64,000 bases of DNA from Chitinophaga sp. LS1 (GTDB lineage: Bacteria; Bacteroidota; Bacteroidia; Chitinophagales; Chitinophagaceae). Below are positions 26,078 to 34,679 of the stretch, piece by piece (position 1 is the stretch's first letter; every line of letters begins with the position of its first letter). Below the pieces are notes generated by a model. That model saw nothing but the letters and a program-made list of their open reading frames with translations. It searched no databases and had not been told where the DNA came from. Location: contig NZ_CP128362.1 in assembly GCF_034274695.1 (NCBI RefSeq), forward strand, positions 4,094,501 to 4,158,500, read 5' to 3'. The translations under genes and the position numbers were made by a program.

Positions 26078-27090
26078 TATTTGTAGTAATGGCTTATTTA
26101 TGGGCTGCCATCCTGTTGTATATATTGTTGGGAGGAGCTGATTTTGGTGCTGGGATCATAGAATTATTTACTTCGGAAAAGAACAAGGCATATACCCGCA
26201 ATACCATGTACCAGGCCATCGGGCCTATATGGGAAGCCAACCATATGTGGCTGATCATTGCCATCGTGGTATTGTTTGTAGGTTTTCCGGAAATCTATAC
26301 GACAGTCTCCACACACCTGCATATACCACTGGTGATCATGCTGTTTGGCATCATTGCCCGTGGTACCGCCTTTACCTTCAGAAACTACGATGCTGTGAAG
26401 GATAATATGCAGAAGGTGTACAACCGCATCTTTGTATATTCCAGTTTTGTCACGCCTTTCTTTTTGGGAGTGATCGCGGGTAGTGCGGTATCTGGTAGGA
26501 TAGATCCGGGGGCGAATGATTTTCTGAATGCGTATGTATATACCTGGTTCAATTGGTTCTCCGTTACAGTTGGATTTTTTACCGTAGCGATCTGTGGTTA
26601 TCTCGCGGCTATATTCATCATAGGCGAAACTGATGACGATAAAAGTCGTGTACGTTTTATTAGAAAGGCCAAACAGATGAATGTAGCGGCAGCGGTATTT
26701 GGGGCATTGGTATTCTGGGCGGCACATGCAGAGAACATCCCTTTGGATAAATGGATGTTTGATAATCCAACCGGGATCATTGCTATTATCGCGGCGGTAT
26801 TATCTCTTGTGTTATTATGGTATTTGTTGCTGCAAAAAGGTAAGGTTATCATCATTCGTGTACTGGCAGGTTTTCAGGTCACGATGATCTTACTGGCGAT
26901 AACGATCCGACACTATCCGAATATTGTGATCTTAAAAGGGGGGAAGTATTTGTCTTTGCTGGAGCATGCAGGACAGGAGAAAACGATTTATTCACTGGGT
27001 ATGGCGCTGTTGTTGGGAAGTATATTGATATTGCCTGCGTTATTTTATTTGTTGTATAGTTTCAGAAAGGGTGAGGTGATAGAACATTAA
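26074..27090 (+). CDS. cydB: Cytochrome bd oxidase subunit II
   Basis: The 338-residue integral membrane protein is the second subunit of the bd oxidase. Family features include the N-terminal LGGADFGAGI and GPIWEANHMWLI, followed by repeated hydrophobic helices. It overlaps cydA by ATGA and is followed by a G/C-rich terminator. I saw no small CydX-like reading frame after it and no cydCD assembly genes in the window. Confidence 0.94.
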   Translation: MIFVVMAYLWAAILLYILLGGADFGAGIIELFTSEKNKAYTRNTMYQAIGPIWEANHMWLIIAIVVLFVGFPEIYTTVSTHLHIPLVIMLFGIIARGTAFTFRNYDAVKDNMQKVYNRIFVYSSFVTPFFLGVIAGSAVSGRIDPGANDFLNAYVYTWFNWFSVTVGFFTVAICGYLAAIFIIGETDDDKSRVRFIRKAKQMNVAAAVFGALVFWAAHAENIPLDKWMFDNPTGIIAIIAAVLSLVLLWYLLLQKGKVIIIRVLAGFQVTMILLAITIRHYPNIVILKGGKYLSLLEHAGQEKTIYSLGMALLLGSILILPALFYLLYSFRKGEVIEH

Positions 27091-27094
27091 AGGA

Positions 27095-27127
27095 AGAGGG
27101 GGCAGTTCAGTGAAATGCCCCCTCTTT
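27095..27127 (+). terminator. Terminator after cydB
   Basis: AAGAGGGGGCA pairs with TGCCCCCTCTT across an 11-nt loop and is followed by a T-rich tract. Confidence 0.85.
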
Positions 27128-27183
27128 GTTATTTTTCGAGATCACACCTGGGATGTCTTTTTCGTAACTCATCCAGTGCAGAC

Positions 27184-27933
27184 TTACAAAAACATCCCCC
27201 CACTCGCCTCCACGCGCTGCGCATTCACCCATCTCGCCTGATCACTACACAAAAACGCCACTACTTCACCTATATCCTCTGCTACACCAGCCCTGCCCAA
27301 TGCCGTATTAGCTGCCACCATCTTATTCAACGCTTCATTATCTCTCACCGCACCACCACCGAAATCCGTCTGTATCGCACCCGGTGCGATCGTATTCACA
27401 CGAATCCCCCTGCTACCCAACTCCTTCGCCTGATAACGTGTCAATACTTCTATCGCTCCCTTCATCGCCGCATACGCACTACTACCCGGAATTGTAAACC
27501 TTGCCAGTCCTGTAGACACATTAATGATCACACCACCATCAGCCAGCAGTGGCAGTAATTTCTGTGTGAGGAAAAACGGCCCTTTGAGATGAATATTCAT
27601 AATCTCATCAAACTGCGCCTCCGTCGTTTCTGCAAAACTGGCGTGCAGACCTATGCCCGCATTGTTAATCAGGTAATTGAATTGTGTAGCCTGAAAGGTA
27701 TCTTTCAGTATAGCTGTAAATGTAGTGATGAAGTGATCAAAAGAACTAACAATCGCTGTATTCAATTGCAGTACAGCTGCACGTTGTCCGATTTTTTGTA
27801 TCTCAGCAGCTACAGCGTCTGCTTCTGTTTTATTACTGTTGTATGTAAGGATAATATCCACGCCTTTTTTAGCGAGGCTCAGTGCCATATCCTTCCCTAA
27901 TCCACGGCTGCCGCCGGTGATAAATGCTATCAT
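27184..27933 (-). CDS. Short-chain dehydrogenase/reductase
   Basis: A 249-residue NAD(P)-dependent oxidoreductase of the classical SDR family. It shows the cofactor loop GGSRGLGKD, the NNAG motif (YLINNAGIG), the catalytic serine in INVSTG and the YxxxK pair in SAYAAMKGA. The C terminus contains GRAGVAEDIGEVVAFLCSDQ, typical of FabG-like enzymes. The substrate is not clear. An AraC-type regulator gene on the same strand lies 52 bp upstream and is the likely controller, although this gene has its own promoter box at 27953-27960. Confidence 0.9.
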   Translation of the reverse strand: MIAFITGGSRGLGKDMALSLAKKGVDIILTYNSNKTEADAVAAEIQKIGQRAAVLQLNTAIVSSFDHFITTFTAILKDTFQATQFNYLINNAGIGLHASFAETTEAQFDEIMNIHLKGPFFLTQKLLPLLADGGVIINVSTGLARFTIPGSSAYAAMKGAIEVLTRYQAKELGSRGIRVNTIAPGAIQTDFGGGAVRDNEALNKMVAANTALGRAGVAEDIGEVVAFLCSDQARWVNAQRVEASGGMFL

Positions 27934-27952
27934 GATGTCGATTTTTGTAAAA

Positions 27953-27960
27953 CAAAGGTA
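27953..27960 (-). promoter_or_regulatory. -7 box TACCTTTG for the SDR gene
   Basis: On the minus strand this reads TACCTTTG and lies 19 nt before the start at 27933, so the SDR gene can be transcribed apart from the regulator. Confidence 0.5.
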
Positions 27961-27985
27961 TCAACAACCAGACCAGCGAAAATGA

Positions 27986-28369
27986 TCAATACTTCAGTAT
28001 TTTGCTTTTGCGATATTGCAGCGGGGTTATACCTGTGAGGTTTTTAAAGAAACGGTTGAAGTTGGTCGGCTCCGGAAACCCAAACGTATTCCCGATATCC
28101 GCTACGCTGAGTGTGGTGGCTTCCAGCATTTTCTTTGCCTCAAGAATGACCCTGTCTTCCATGATCTCACAGGGAGATGTATTCAATGTTAATTTGATGG
28201 TATTCGTCAGGTGTACCGGGGCAATATGCATACGGGCTGCAAAGTCACTCGGTTTGTACCGTTCTTCTGTCCGGCCCTGTAGCAGGTCATCCAAATGTGC
28301 ATCCACCAGCTGCATAAACACTGCCGTGATTTCATCCTTGCGTGATAGTATTTTTTCAGGAATAGGCAT
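27986..28369 (-). CDS. Small AraC-type transcriptional regulator
   Basis: This 127-residue protein is little more than an AraC-type DNA-binding domain. The first helix-turn-helix covers KPSDFAARMHIAPVHLTNTI, and the second reads SVADIGNTFGFPEPTNFNRF followed by GITPLQYRKS. There is no sensor or cupin domain, but a promoter box abuts its start, so this looks like the natural length and not a truncation. It probably regulates the SDR gene downstream. Its promoter box lies back to back with that of the divergent TlpA-like gene. Confidence 0.85.
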   Translation of the reverse strand: MPIPEKILSRKDEITAVFMQLVDAHLDDLLQGRTEERYKPSDFAARMHIAPVHLTNTIKLTLNTSPCEIMEDRVILEAKKMLEATTLSVADIGNTFGFPEPTNFNRFFKNLTGITPLQYRKSKILKY

Positions 28370-28373
28370 GCTA

Positions 28374-28389
28374 CAAAGTTATATATTTG
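28374..28389. promoter_or_regulatory. Abutting divergent -7 boxes
   Basis: TAACTTTG on the minus strand (28374-28381) and TATATTTG on the plus strand (28382-28389) touch each other. They end 4 and 6 nt before the AraC and TlpA start codons, so both messages could be almost leaderless and the promoters mutually exclusive. Confidence 0.5.
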
Positions 28390-28395
28390 TCTATC

Positions 28396-28914
28396 ATGAA
28401 GCACGCTTTTCTCCTTTTCGTATTGGGAATATGCTCCCTCCATACCTTTGCCCAACAAAAAGACCCGCCAATGGGTGATTTCAGGACCATTATCGGCCAA
28501 CAGGTTCCCTCCTTTTCCTTTGAGATAGAAAAGGGTAAAAAAGTCAATATCAGGGATTATAAAGGTAAATATGTACTGATCAACTTCTTTGCCACCTGGT
28601 GCCCTCCCTGCAACCAGGAACTGCCGCTTGCACAAAAGCAGATATGGGAAAAACACAAAGACAACCCGAAGTTTGCCTTTATCGTATTCGGCAGGGAAGA
28701 GGGCTGGGAAAAACTAAACCCGTTCAGGGAAAAGAAAGGATTTACTTTCCCCCTGCTCCCCGACCTGGACAGAAGCATCTTCTCCCTGTTCGCACCAAAC
28801 GGTATTCCCAGGAATGTAGTCATTGATCCTGCAGGCAAGATCATCTACCAGAGCTTTGGCTATGAAGAAGCGGAGTTCGACAAACTAGTGAAACTGATCG
28901 ACAGCAAACTATGA
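28396..28914 (+). CDS. TlpA-like periplasmic thioredoxin
   Basis: From ATG 28396 the protein has 172 residues with a signal peptide (MKHAFLLFVLGICSLHTFAQ). The thioredoxin active site is WCPPC in FFATWCPPCNQELP, and the cis-proline region reads NGIPRNVVIDPAGKI. It likely handles thiol-disulfide exchange in the periplasm, for instance in cytochrome or secreted-protein maturation. The start is chosen by the promoter box directly upstream. Its stop overlaps the end of the convergent threonine synthase gene by 6 nt. Confidence 0.88.
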   Translation: MKHAFLLFVLGICSLHTFAQQKDPPMGDFRTIIGQQVPSFSFEIEKGKKVNIRDYKGKYVLINFFATWCPPCNQELPLAQKQIWEKHKDNPKFAFIVFGREEGWEKLNPFREKKGFTFPLLPDLDRSIFSLFAPNGIPRNVVIDPAGKIIYQSFGYEEAEFDKLVKLIDSKL

Positions 28915-30069
28915 TCTGTACTTATACCAGGACCCGGTATTAAACAACAACACATTTTCTCCTTCCTGTATCCAGCCATCTGCGATCAGGTGTTGCATGG
29001 CCATATAGGTCGCACTGCCCTCCGGCGATAATAACAACCCTTCTGTTGACGCAATATTGCGCATCCCGATGGTGATTTCGGTCTCTGTCACGGTGAGTGC
29101 TGTGCCATGGCTCTGTTGCAATACATCCATCATCAGGTCTTTGGCAAATGGCGTAGGCACTGCCAGCCCGTAGGCAATGGAAGGGGTAGCACTGAAATCG
29201 GTAGGGATAGCGCCCTGCCGGAACAGTTGTACCACCGGGTCACAATTCGCAGATTGTACCACCACCATCCGGGGGAGTTTGCCCGTTAGCCAGCCTAGTT
29301 GTTTCATCTCGGTAAATGCTTTCCACATGCCAATCAATCCGGTGCCGCCACCAGTAGGGTAGATGATGACATCAGGCAGTAGCCAGTGCAACTGTTCGGC
29401 AATCTCGTACCCCATGGTTTTCTTGCCTTCCAGCCGGTAAGGCTCCTTCAGCGTCGACATATCAAAACCACCGGTTTGTGCCACCAGTTGCTGGGCGCGC
29501 CGCCCGCAATCACTGATCAGCCCATCCACAAGAATGAGCTCTGCGCCATACATGCGGCATTCTGTCTGCAGGGTGAGCGGCGTATGGCGGGGCATGACCA
29601 CCGTCGCTTTCATGCCAGCTTTGGCACAATAAGCGCTCAGCGCTCCACCGGCATTGCCAGCTGTGGGAATAATACAATGGTTGATACCCAGCTCTTTGGC
29701 CTTGGATATGGCCACGCTGATACCCCTGGCTTTGAAGGAGCCGGTTGGGTTCACGCTTTCATCCTTGAGCTGGATGTTCACCTCATGCTGATGGCTGAGG
29801 GCAGAGAGGGTATACAAGGGAGTACCACCCTCGCCAAGACTAACGATATTTTGTTCCTCAAAAACGGGGAGTAACCGGTTGTATCGCCAGATGGTGTGGC
29901 AATTGATGTCAACAACCTGGTGCAAAGGCTGGTCCAGCCGGTAACGGGTAAAAAGCGGCTGATTACAGCAGGTAGCGTAAGATTGTACATCGCCGATGTT
30001 GTATAACCGCCCACAATTGGGGCACTGTAGTGCCGTAGCGAGCGAGGTGCTGTGTTGGGTTATATGCAT
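28909..30069 (-). CDS. thrC: Threonine synthase
   Basis: From ATG 30069 this gives 386 residues. The enzyme makes threonine from O-phosphohomoserine with PLP. The PLP lysine lies in VNPTGSFKARG and the phosphate-binding loop is PTGGGTGLIG. The N terminus has a small zinc-ribbon-like cluster (CPNCGRLY ... ATCCNQ) often seen in this group. The upstream frame to 30201 runs through the terminator of the neighbouring gene and is unlikely to be coding. No other threonine gene is next to it, and a related PLP-dependent lyase is possible but less likely. Confidence 0.85.
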   Translation of the reverse strand: MHITQHSTSLATALQCPNCGRLYNIGDVQSYATCCNQPLFTRYRLDQPLHQVVDINCHTIWRYNRLLPVFEEQNIVSLGEGGTPLYTLSALSHQHEVNIQLKDESVNPTGSFKARGISVAISKAKELGINHCIIPTAGNAGGALSAYCAKAGMKATVVMPRHTPLTLQTECRMYGAELILVDGLISDCGRRAQQLVAQTGGFDMSTLKEPYRLEGKKTMGYEIAEQLHWLLPDVIIYPTGGGTGLIGMWKAFTEMKQLGWLTGKLPRMVVVQSANCDPVVQLFRQGAIPTDFSATPSIAYGLAVPTPFAKDLMMDVLQQSHGTALTVTETEITIGMRNIASTEGLLLSPEGSATYMAMQHLIADGWIQEGENVLLFNTGSWYKYRS

Positions 30070-30166
30070 AGACTTAACTTGGGGTGTGGGTAACAAAGTA
30101 ACAATGGTGTATCTTCTGACTAAAGTTATGCTGAAAGGCTGCAAATTGATTGCTGTTAACACAAAA

Positions 30167-30212
30167 ATAGCCCGGTCATGGTTGGATTTTCTTCCAACCA
30201 TGACCGGGCTAT
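30167..30212 (-). terminator. 20-bp terminator after the macroglobulin-plug gene
   Basis: The 20-nt arm at 30167-30186 pairs exactly with 30193-30212 across a 6-nt loop. Read on the minus strand, a T-run follows, so it ends the operon that finishes at 30224. Confidence 0.85.
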
Positions 30213-30223
30213 ACCCCCCTCTT

Positions 30224-33200
30224 TTAAGGAATAATTTCTACTGTTTCTCCCGGCTGCCAGTACTTATCTTCCGGTTGATAATACAGGTAACCCGCACCTG
30301 CCTTACCCTGATAACTTCCTGGCACCTCTACTTTCAGATCCAGCGCTACTTTCTTCATTTCTTTTGCTTCCATACCTCTCCAATAGAATACCAGGTAGTT
30401 GTCAAATATTTCATAATAGGCCACCTGCTCTTTGTCCATCAATTCTTTCAACTGCCATGGTTGTAAGGATAATCCTCCGGGAATACCGATTTTTACCACA
30501 GCCATCCCTTGTGCCTCACGACTGGTATTGGTCACATTGATATGCATGCGCACGGTTTCACCCACCTTCCCGGTATGTGAACTGAGCATGGTTTGGAATT
30601 TCAATACCGCCCTGTCACTGGTAGGAGGCGTGTTGGTAAAATAATCACAGCGGAAAGTGTAAGGTATTCCCTCCGGACCCGGGTATTTCACAGAAAAGTT
30701 ATTCTTATTACTCAGGTAGTTGGTAGATACGCTTGCAGCTGGTGTAACAGCATGTCCATTCAGGGTAAATGTGCCCTTCTCATCCCCACCTGATTTTTCC
30801 ATATTGCTGTATGCCACCATTGCTGTCAATGCCATAATAGTACCTTGTGTAGAGCCAAATCCGTAATAACTCTTTTTGGTAAGAATGGTGGAAATCAGTT
30901 GCGCAATCCGCGCCTTACGGGGTGCAGGCTCGCGCATCAATGCCATAGCGTACAGGGACATTGTTTCAACATATAGGGATATGCCCTGAGAACCGACAAC
31001 AGTTGTGCGGGCGGTTACCTGGCCGTCTTTGAACAATTTATCCAATCGCTGCATCAGGTCATTAAAATCATCTGTTTTATGCAGGTTGGCTGCCGCCAGT
31101 GCCATGATGGCTAACTGATAGCCATCGTTGCTTGCCTGCGCGGCTTTCAGGGTTGTTGTATATTCTAATGGAATCTGCTTACCTGCATCTGTTTGTGACA
31201 GTGCATACACGATATAGGCATTGGCAACATCAGGAGGTACGGCACGGAATTGATCATAGCCTCCCGGAGAGGGTTTGAATGCTCCCTTGCCATCACGGTG
31301 GTCCAACAGGAACTTTTCTGTTCTGTTCAGCATCGCCTTGTCTACAGGTATAAACTCTTTCATGGCGGTGAATTCCATTAATCCATAGGCAGTGAGTGCC
31401 ACATGTGCAGGCGCATGTCCAAACCATTCAAATCCGTTCTCATTTGTCTCGAAACTGATCAGTCGATCGTATCCTTTTTCCAGTAGTGCCCTTGCTGTCT
31501 TTTCCAGTTCATAATCCCGTTTGGCGGCATTTTTCAGTAACTGCAAAATGAGAATATTCGGATACGTGCTGCTGGATGTTTGTTCAAAACAACCATATGG
31601 CTCACGCAGCATACTCTTTATACCATCCATGAGTTGTGCACCTACGGTATGTAGTTCAAGTGACATTTCCGGGTTGAAAAATCCTCCCACACCAGAAAAA
31701 GTGAAGGACGTATCCTTTGACTGATTTCCGGAGAAGACTACATGCATTGGGAATTCTTTTTCTTCGACCGTAAATGGCAGGAAGATCGCCTGGCTATCCA
31801 CATTGATACGGATGTTGCCAGACATGGCATGTTTAGGTTTTACTTCGATATACAACCGGGCATCTCCATTTTTTGTCACAGGTACTTCTTTCAGCGTAGT
31901 ATCGCCATCTACCTCAGGGGGCAATTGGATACGTACACGCGCCACGATGTCACTGAAGCTATAGTTTTTTAACACGATGGGGATCTTCACATTGTCACCT
32001 GCATTGATGTAAGGAGGAATTTTTGCATCCACACTCACTGCATCGTGTACGGCATAGGTTTGTTCTGCCCTGCCAATAGCGCCATTGTAGCCAATGCCCT
32101 CCGTAATAGCTCTAAAGGTGGTGCTGGCATCTGAATTATAAAACTCAACAGAGGCTTTACCATTTCTGTCTGTTTGTATGGTAGGATTCCAGTAGATCGT
32201 TTCCCTGAAATCGTTTCTTTCATTCGTTTCCGGTGTGAGGTATTTAGGTGCATAGAAAACAGGTACCTGTGTAAAGATCTCATTGAGACCCGGAGTTTTA
32301 ATTTTTTTAACGGAGTAGTTATTCGATTTTCCCAGTGATATACGAATCCTGTCTGCATACCTTTTATCTTTGGTCGTGATCAATATCACGCCATTTGCGC
32401 CCCTTGAACCATATATAGCTGTGGCGGAGGCATCTTTCAATACAGTGAGCGATTCTATATCATTTGGATTGAACTGGTTGATATTTGTCAGCTCGGTTGG
32501 TACGCCATCCACGATGTACAAGGGAATACCATTCGGGTTTAAAGAATTGATGCCACGTATCTGGACGCTGGTTCCGTATCCGGGATTGCCGGTGGCTGAC
32601 TGAATATTTATACCTGCCGCTTTCCCATTCAATGCAGATGCAATTGAACCGGGAGTCATGAGTGCTTCCGCATTTATAATGCTGACGGAGTAGCCTAATG
32701 TCCTCCTTTCCTTACTGATACCTAATGCTGTTACCACCACCTCATTCAGGGATTTGCTGTCATCTGCCCATTTCAGGTCGTTGATGACCAATGAAGGATA
32801 TGCTGCAATACTTTCTTTCAATCCTGTTTTCAGCGGCTTGAACATGCCCGCTTCCTGTTTATTAAAACCAATACCATTTTGAGAAACATTGATATTGAGT
32901 GTATCTCTATGGTTCTCTGCTTCACCCATCAGGCAATAATCAGTGCCGGCGTCTACATCAGAGAAAAAGAATTGCCCGTTGGCCGAAGTCCTTCTCACTA
33001 CACCGGTATGCCTGCTTAGATTAAACAAATAGAGTTTACTTTTTACAGGCATGCCTTTACTATCTGTCACCATACCACTCAGGATATTTAACTTGTCAGG
33101 TGTGAAAGCAAGCCTGTTACCGCTGTTGACGATATCTGTAAAAGCAAAGTAACGGTAACCCTGCGTCAGCATCAACATATCAAGGGCACTGTCAGCTTTG

Positions 33201-34675
33201 GGTTCATCCTGTTTGAAATAGAACTGGGGTTCTTCTATCTTACCACGTAGCTCACTGCTCATAAGCAACCAGGAGAGAATATGATCCTGCTTGTCATCAG
33301 CCATGGTCCAAAGCTTGTCGTCAATGACAGTCAGCGATAGATTAGCTGGTATAGCCAGGCCTTCGGCATTCGTAGTGGTAAGGGTCATTTTTACTTTTTC
33401 CCTTGGCTGGTAACTGCTTTTATCTGTCGTGATGTTTACATGCAGCACATTGTATTTATTCAGAAATATCACTCTCTCTGCTACTTTGAGCCGACGGCTG
33501 TCACGCAGGGTGAAGCTGGCAATACCAGTCGGGAAATCTGCCGTATCGATTTTAATTAATTGTGCTCCGCTGTGTAAGGTGGCATTGGTGGTATAATAAA
33601 CATGTTCCCGCACAGTGGCCGTGAGTGTGATGTCTTCGGCAGCAGTCGTACTTATTTTGGCATACAGTTGTCCATTCTTATGCAGCATGTTGAGTACGAT
33701 GCCATTCGGGGTGGACAACGGTAATGGATATTTTTTATCAGATACGAGTGCGTAATATTTTCTGCCCACAGCAGGTGTAAAAGGGATACTGCCCATACCT
33801 CCGTGATAACTGGCAAATGCAGCCACCTGCTGGCCTTTGTCATCACAGATCGTACCGTGTACGTCTACAGGTTTGCCATATTCGTTAATCGCTTTGAATG
33901 CTAATATCGTAGGCAGGCCCGCAACAAAAGTGCCTCCCTCCGGCATGAACTGAAGGTCAATGTTATTCAGCACAATTGGGATACTCCTTGAAATAGATTC
34001 AGTAAAGCCACTGTTGGTGATCGTTACATTGAGCAATCCATCATTCGTGCTGAGTGATGCAGGCAGTACAGCCCTGATGGTCGCCTTGCCGGCGGTATCT
34101 GTTTTGAAATTATCCGCTTTGTACTGCTTACCTTCAATATTGATGGTGAACTGGCCGGTATAGTTTCGTAAAGGTTGATTGTCTGGCGTGCGTACGGAGA
34201 ACTTTGCCCGGATGGTATCGCCCGGCCCATAGCCTTTTTCGGGGAAATCCAGTTTTAGCAGTAACCTTGGGGCGATCACCTTTTGCAGGGTAACAGATTT
34301 CGTAAACCAGGTACTGTCTTTTTCATTCTGCATCCAGGTGGTATATGCCTTTATCTTATAGATACCTCCGGGCAGATCTTCAGTAAATTTATACCCTCCT
34401 TCACAATAACCAATAGTAATAGGGTGTTTCAGTTGGGCCAGTACACTGCCTGCAGGACTAATGATATCTACATTGAGAATAGTACTGGTCAGTGTCGGTG
34501 TGTTTTTTTGCGCATCTACTACATAGGCTTTATAGAAGAGTGTTTCACCGGGTACAAAGTACACATGGTTCGTTTGCAGGTACACTTTTTCTTTGGTAGT
34601 TGCATAATCCTGTACCTGTGCCTGTACAGACAGGTGGAGCAGGCAAAATATAATGGAGCTTATTATTTTCTTCAT
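30224..34675 (-). CDS. Alpha-2-macroglobulin-like protein with internal SusC plug
   Basis: From ATG 34675 the protein has 1483 residues and a signal peptide (MKKIISSIIFCLLHLSVQAQ). Residues about 20-530 are macroglobulin-type beta domains (KVYLQTNHVYFVPGETLFYK). About 545-625 is a carboxypeptidase-regulatory-like domain (LSGMVTDSKGMPVKSKLYLF). About 640-775 is a complete SusC-type TonB plug (SLNEVVVTALG, VQIRGINSLNPNGIPLYIVD, DASATAIYGSRGANGVILIT). The A2M domain follows (about 820-920), then a thioester motif GCFEQ (C1029 to Q1032, the CxEQ pattern of bacterial macroglobulins) and the C-terminal domains. No beta-barrel is present. It starts 4 nt after a SusC-like barrel gene that lacks just these SusC modules. 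A protease trap or surface factor docking into that barrel is my inference. Confidence 0.85.
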   Translation of the reverse strand: MKKIISSIIFCLLHLSVQAQVQDYATTKEKVYLQTNHVYFVPGETLFYKAYVVDAQKNTPTLTSTILNVDIISPAGSVLAQLKHPITIGYCEGGYKFTEDLPGGIYKIKAYTTWMQNEKDSTWFTKSVTLQKVIAPRLLLKLDFPEKGYGPGDTIRAKFSVRTPDNQPLRNYTGQFTINIEGKQYKADNFKTDTAGKATIRAVLPASLSTNDGLLNVTITNSGFTESISRSIPIVLNNIDLQFMPEGGTFVAGLPTILAFKAINEYGKPVDVHGTICDDKGQQVAAFASYHGGMGSIPFTPAVGRKYYALVSDKKYPLPLSTPNGIVLNMLHKNGQLYAKISTTAAEDITLTATVREHVYYTTNATLHSGAQLIKIDTADFPTGIASFTLRDSRRLKVAERVIFLNKYNVLHVNITTDKSSYQPREKVKMTLTTTNAEGLAIPANLSLTVIDDKLWTMADDKQDHILSWLLMSSELRGKIEEPQFYFKQDEPKADSALDMLMLTQGYRYFAFTDIVNSGNRLAFTPDKLNILSGMVTDSKGMPVKSKLYLFNLSRHTGVVRRTSANGQFFFSDVDAGTDYCLMGEAENHRDTLNINVSQNGIGFNKQEAGMFKPLKTGLKESIAAYPSLVINDLKWADDSKSLNEVVVTALGISKERRTLGYSVSIINAEALMTPGSIASALNGKAAGINIQSATGNPGYGTSVQIRGINSLNPNGIPLYIVDGVPTELTNINQFNPNDIESLTVLKDASATAIYGSRGANGVILITTKDKRYADRIRISLGKSNNYSVKKIKTPGLNEIFTQVPVFYAPKYLTPETNERNDFRETIYWNPTIQTDRNGKASVEFYNSDASTTFRAITEGIGYNGAIGRAEQTYAVHDAVSVDAKIPPYINAGDNVKIPIVLKNYSFSDIVARVRIQLPPEVDGDTTLKEVPVTKNGDARLYIEVKPKHAMSGNIRINVDSQAIFLPFTVEEKEFPMHVVFSGNQSKDTSFTFSGVGGFFNPEMSLELHTVGAQLMDGIKSMLREPYGCFEQTSSSTYPNILILQLLKNAAKRDYELEKTARALLEKGYDRLISFETNENGFEWFGHAPAHVALTAYGLMEFTAMKEFIPVDKAMLNRTEKFLLDHRDGKGAFKPSPGGYDQFRAVPPDVANAYIVYALSQTDAGKQIPLEYTTTLKAAQASNDGYQLAIMALAAANLHKTDDFNDLMQRLDKLFKDGQVTARTTVVGSQGISLYVETMSLYAMALMREPAPRKARIAQLISTILTKKSYYGFGSTQGTIMALTAMVAYSNMEKSGGDEKGTFTLNGHAVTPAASVSTNYLSNKNNFSVKYPGPEGIPYTFRCDYFTNTPPTSDRAVLKFQTMLSSHTGKVGETVRMHINVTNTSREAQGMAVVKIGIPGGLSLQPWQLKELMDKEQVAYYEIFDNYLVFYWRGMEAKEMKKVALDLKVEVPGSYQGKAGAGYLYYQPEDKYWQPGETVEIIP

Positions 34676-34679
34676 GGTA

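Noticed and set aside
27115-27558. 147-codon plus-strand frame
   Set aside because: It is antisense to the SDR gene and lacks protein-like composition (rich in His, Cys and Arg).
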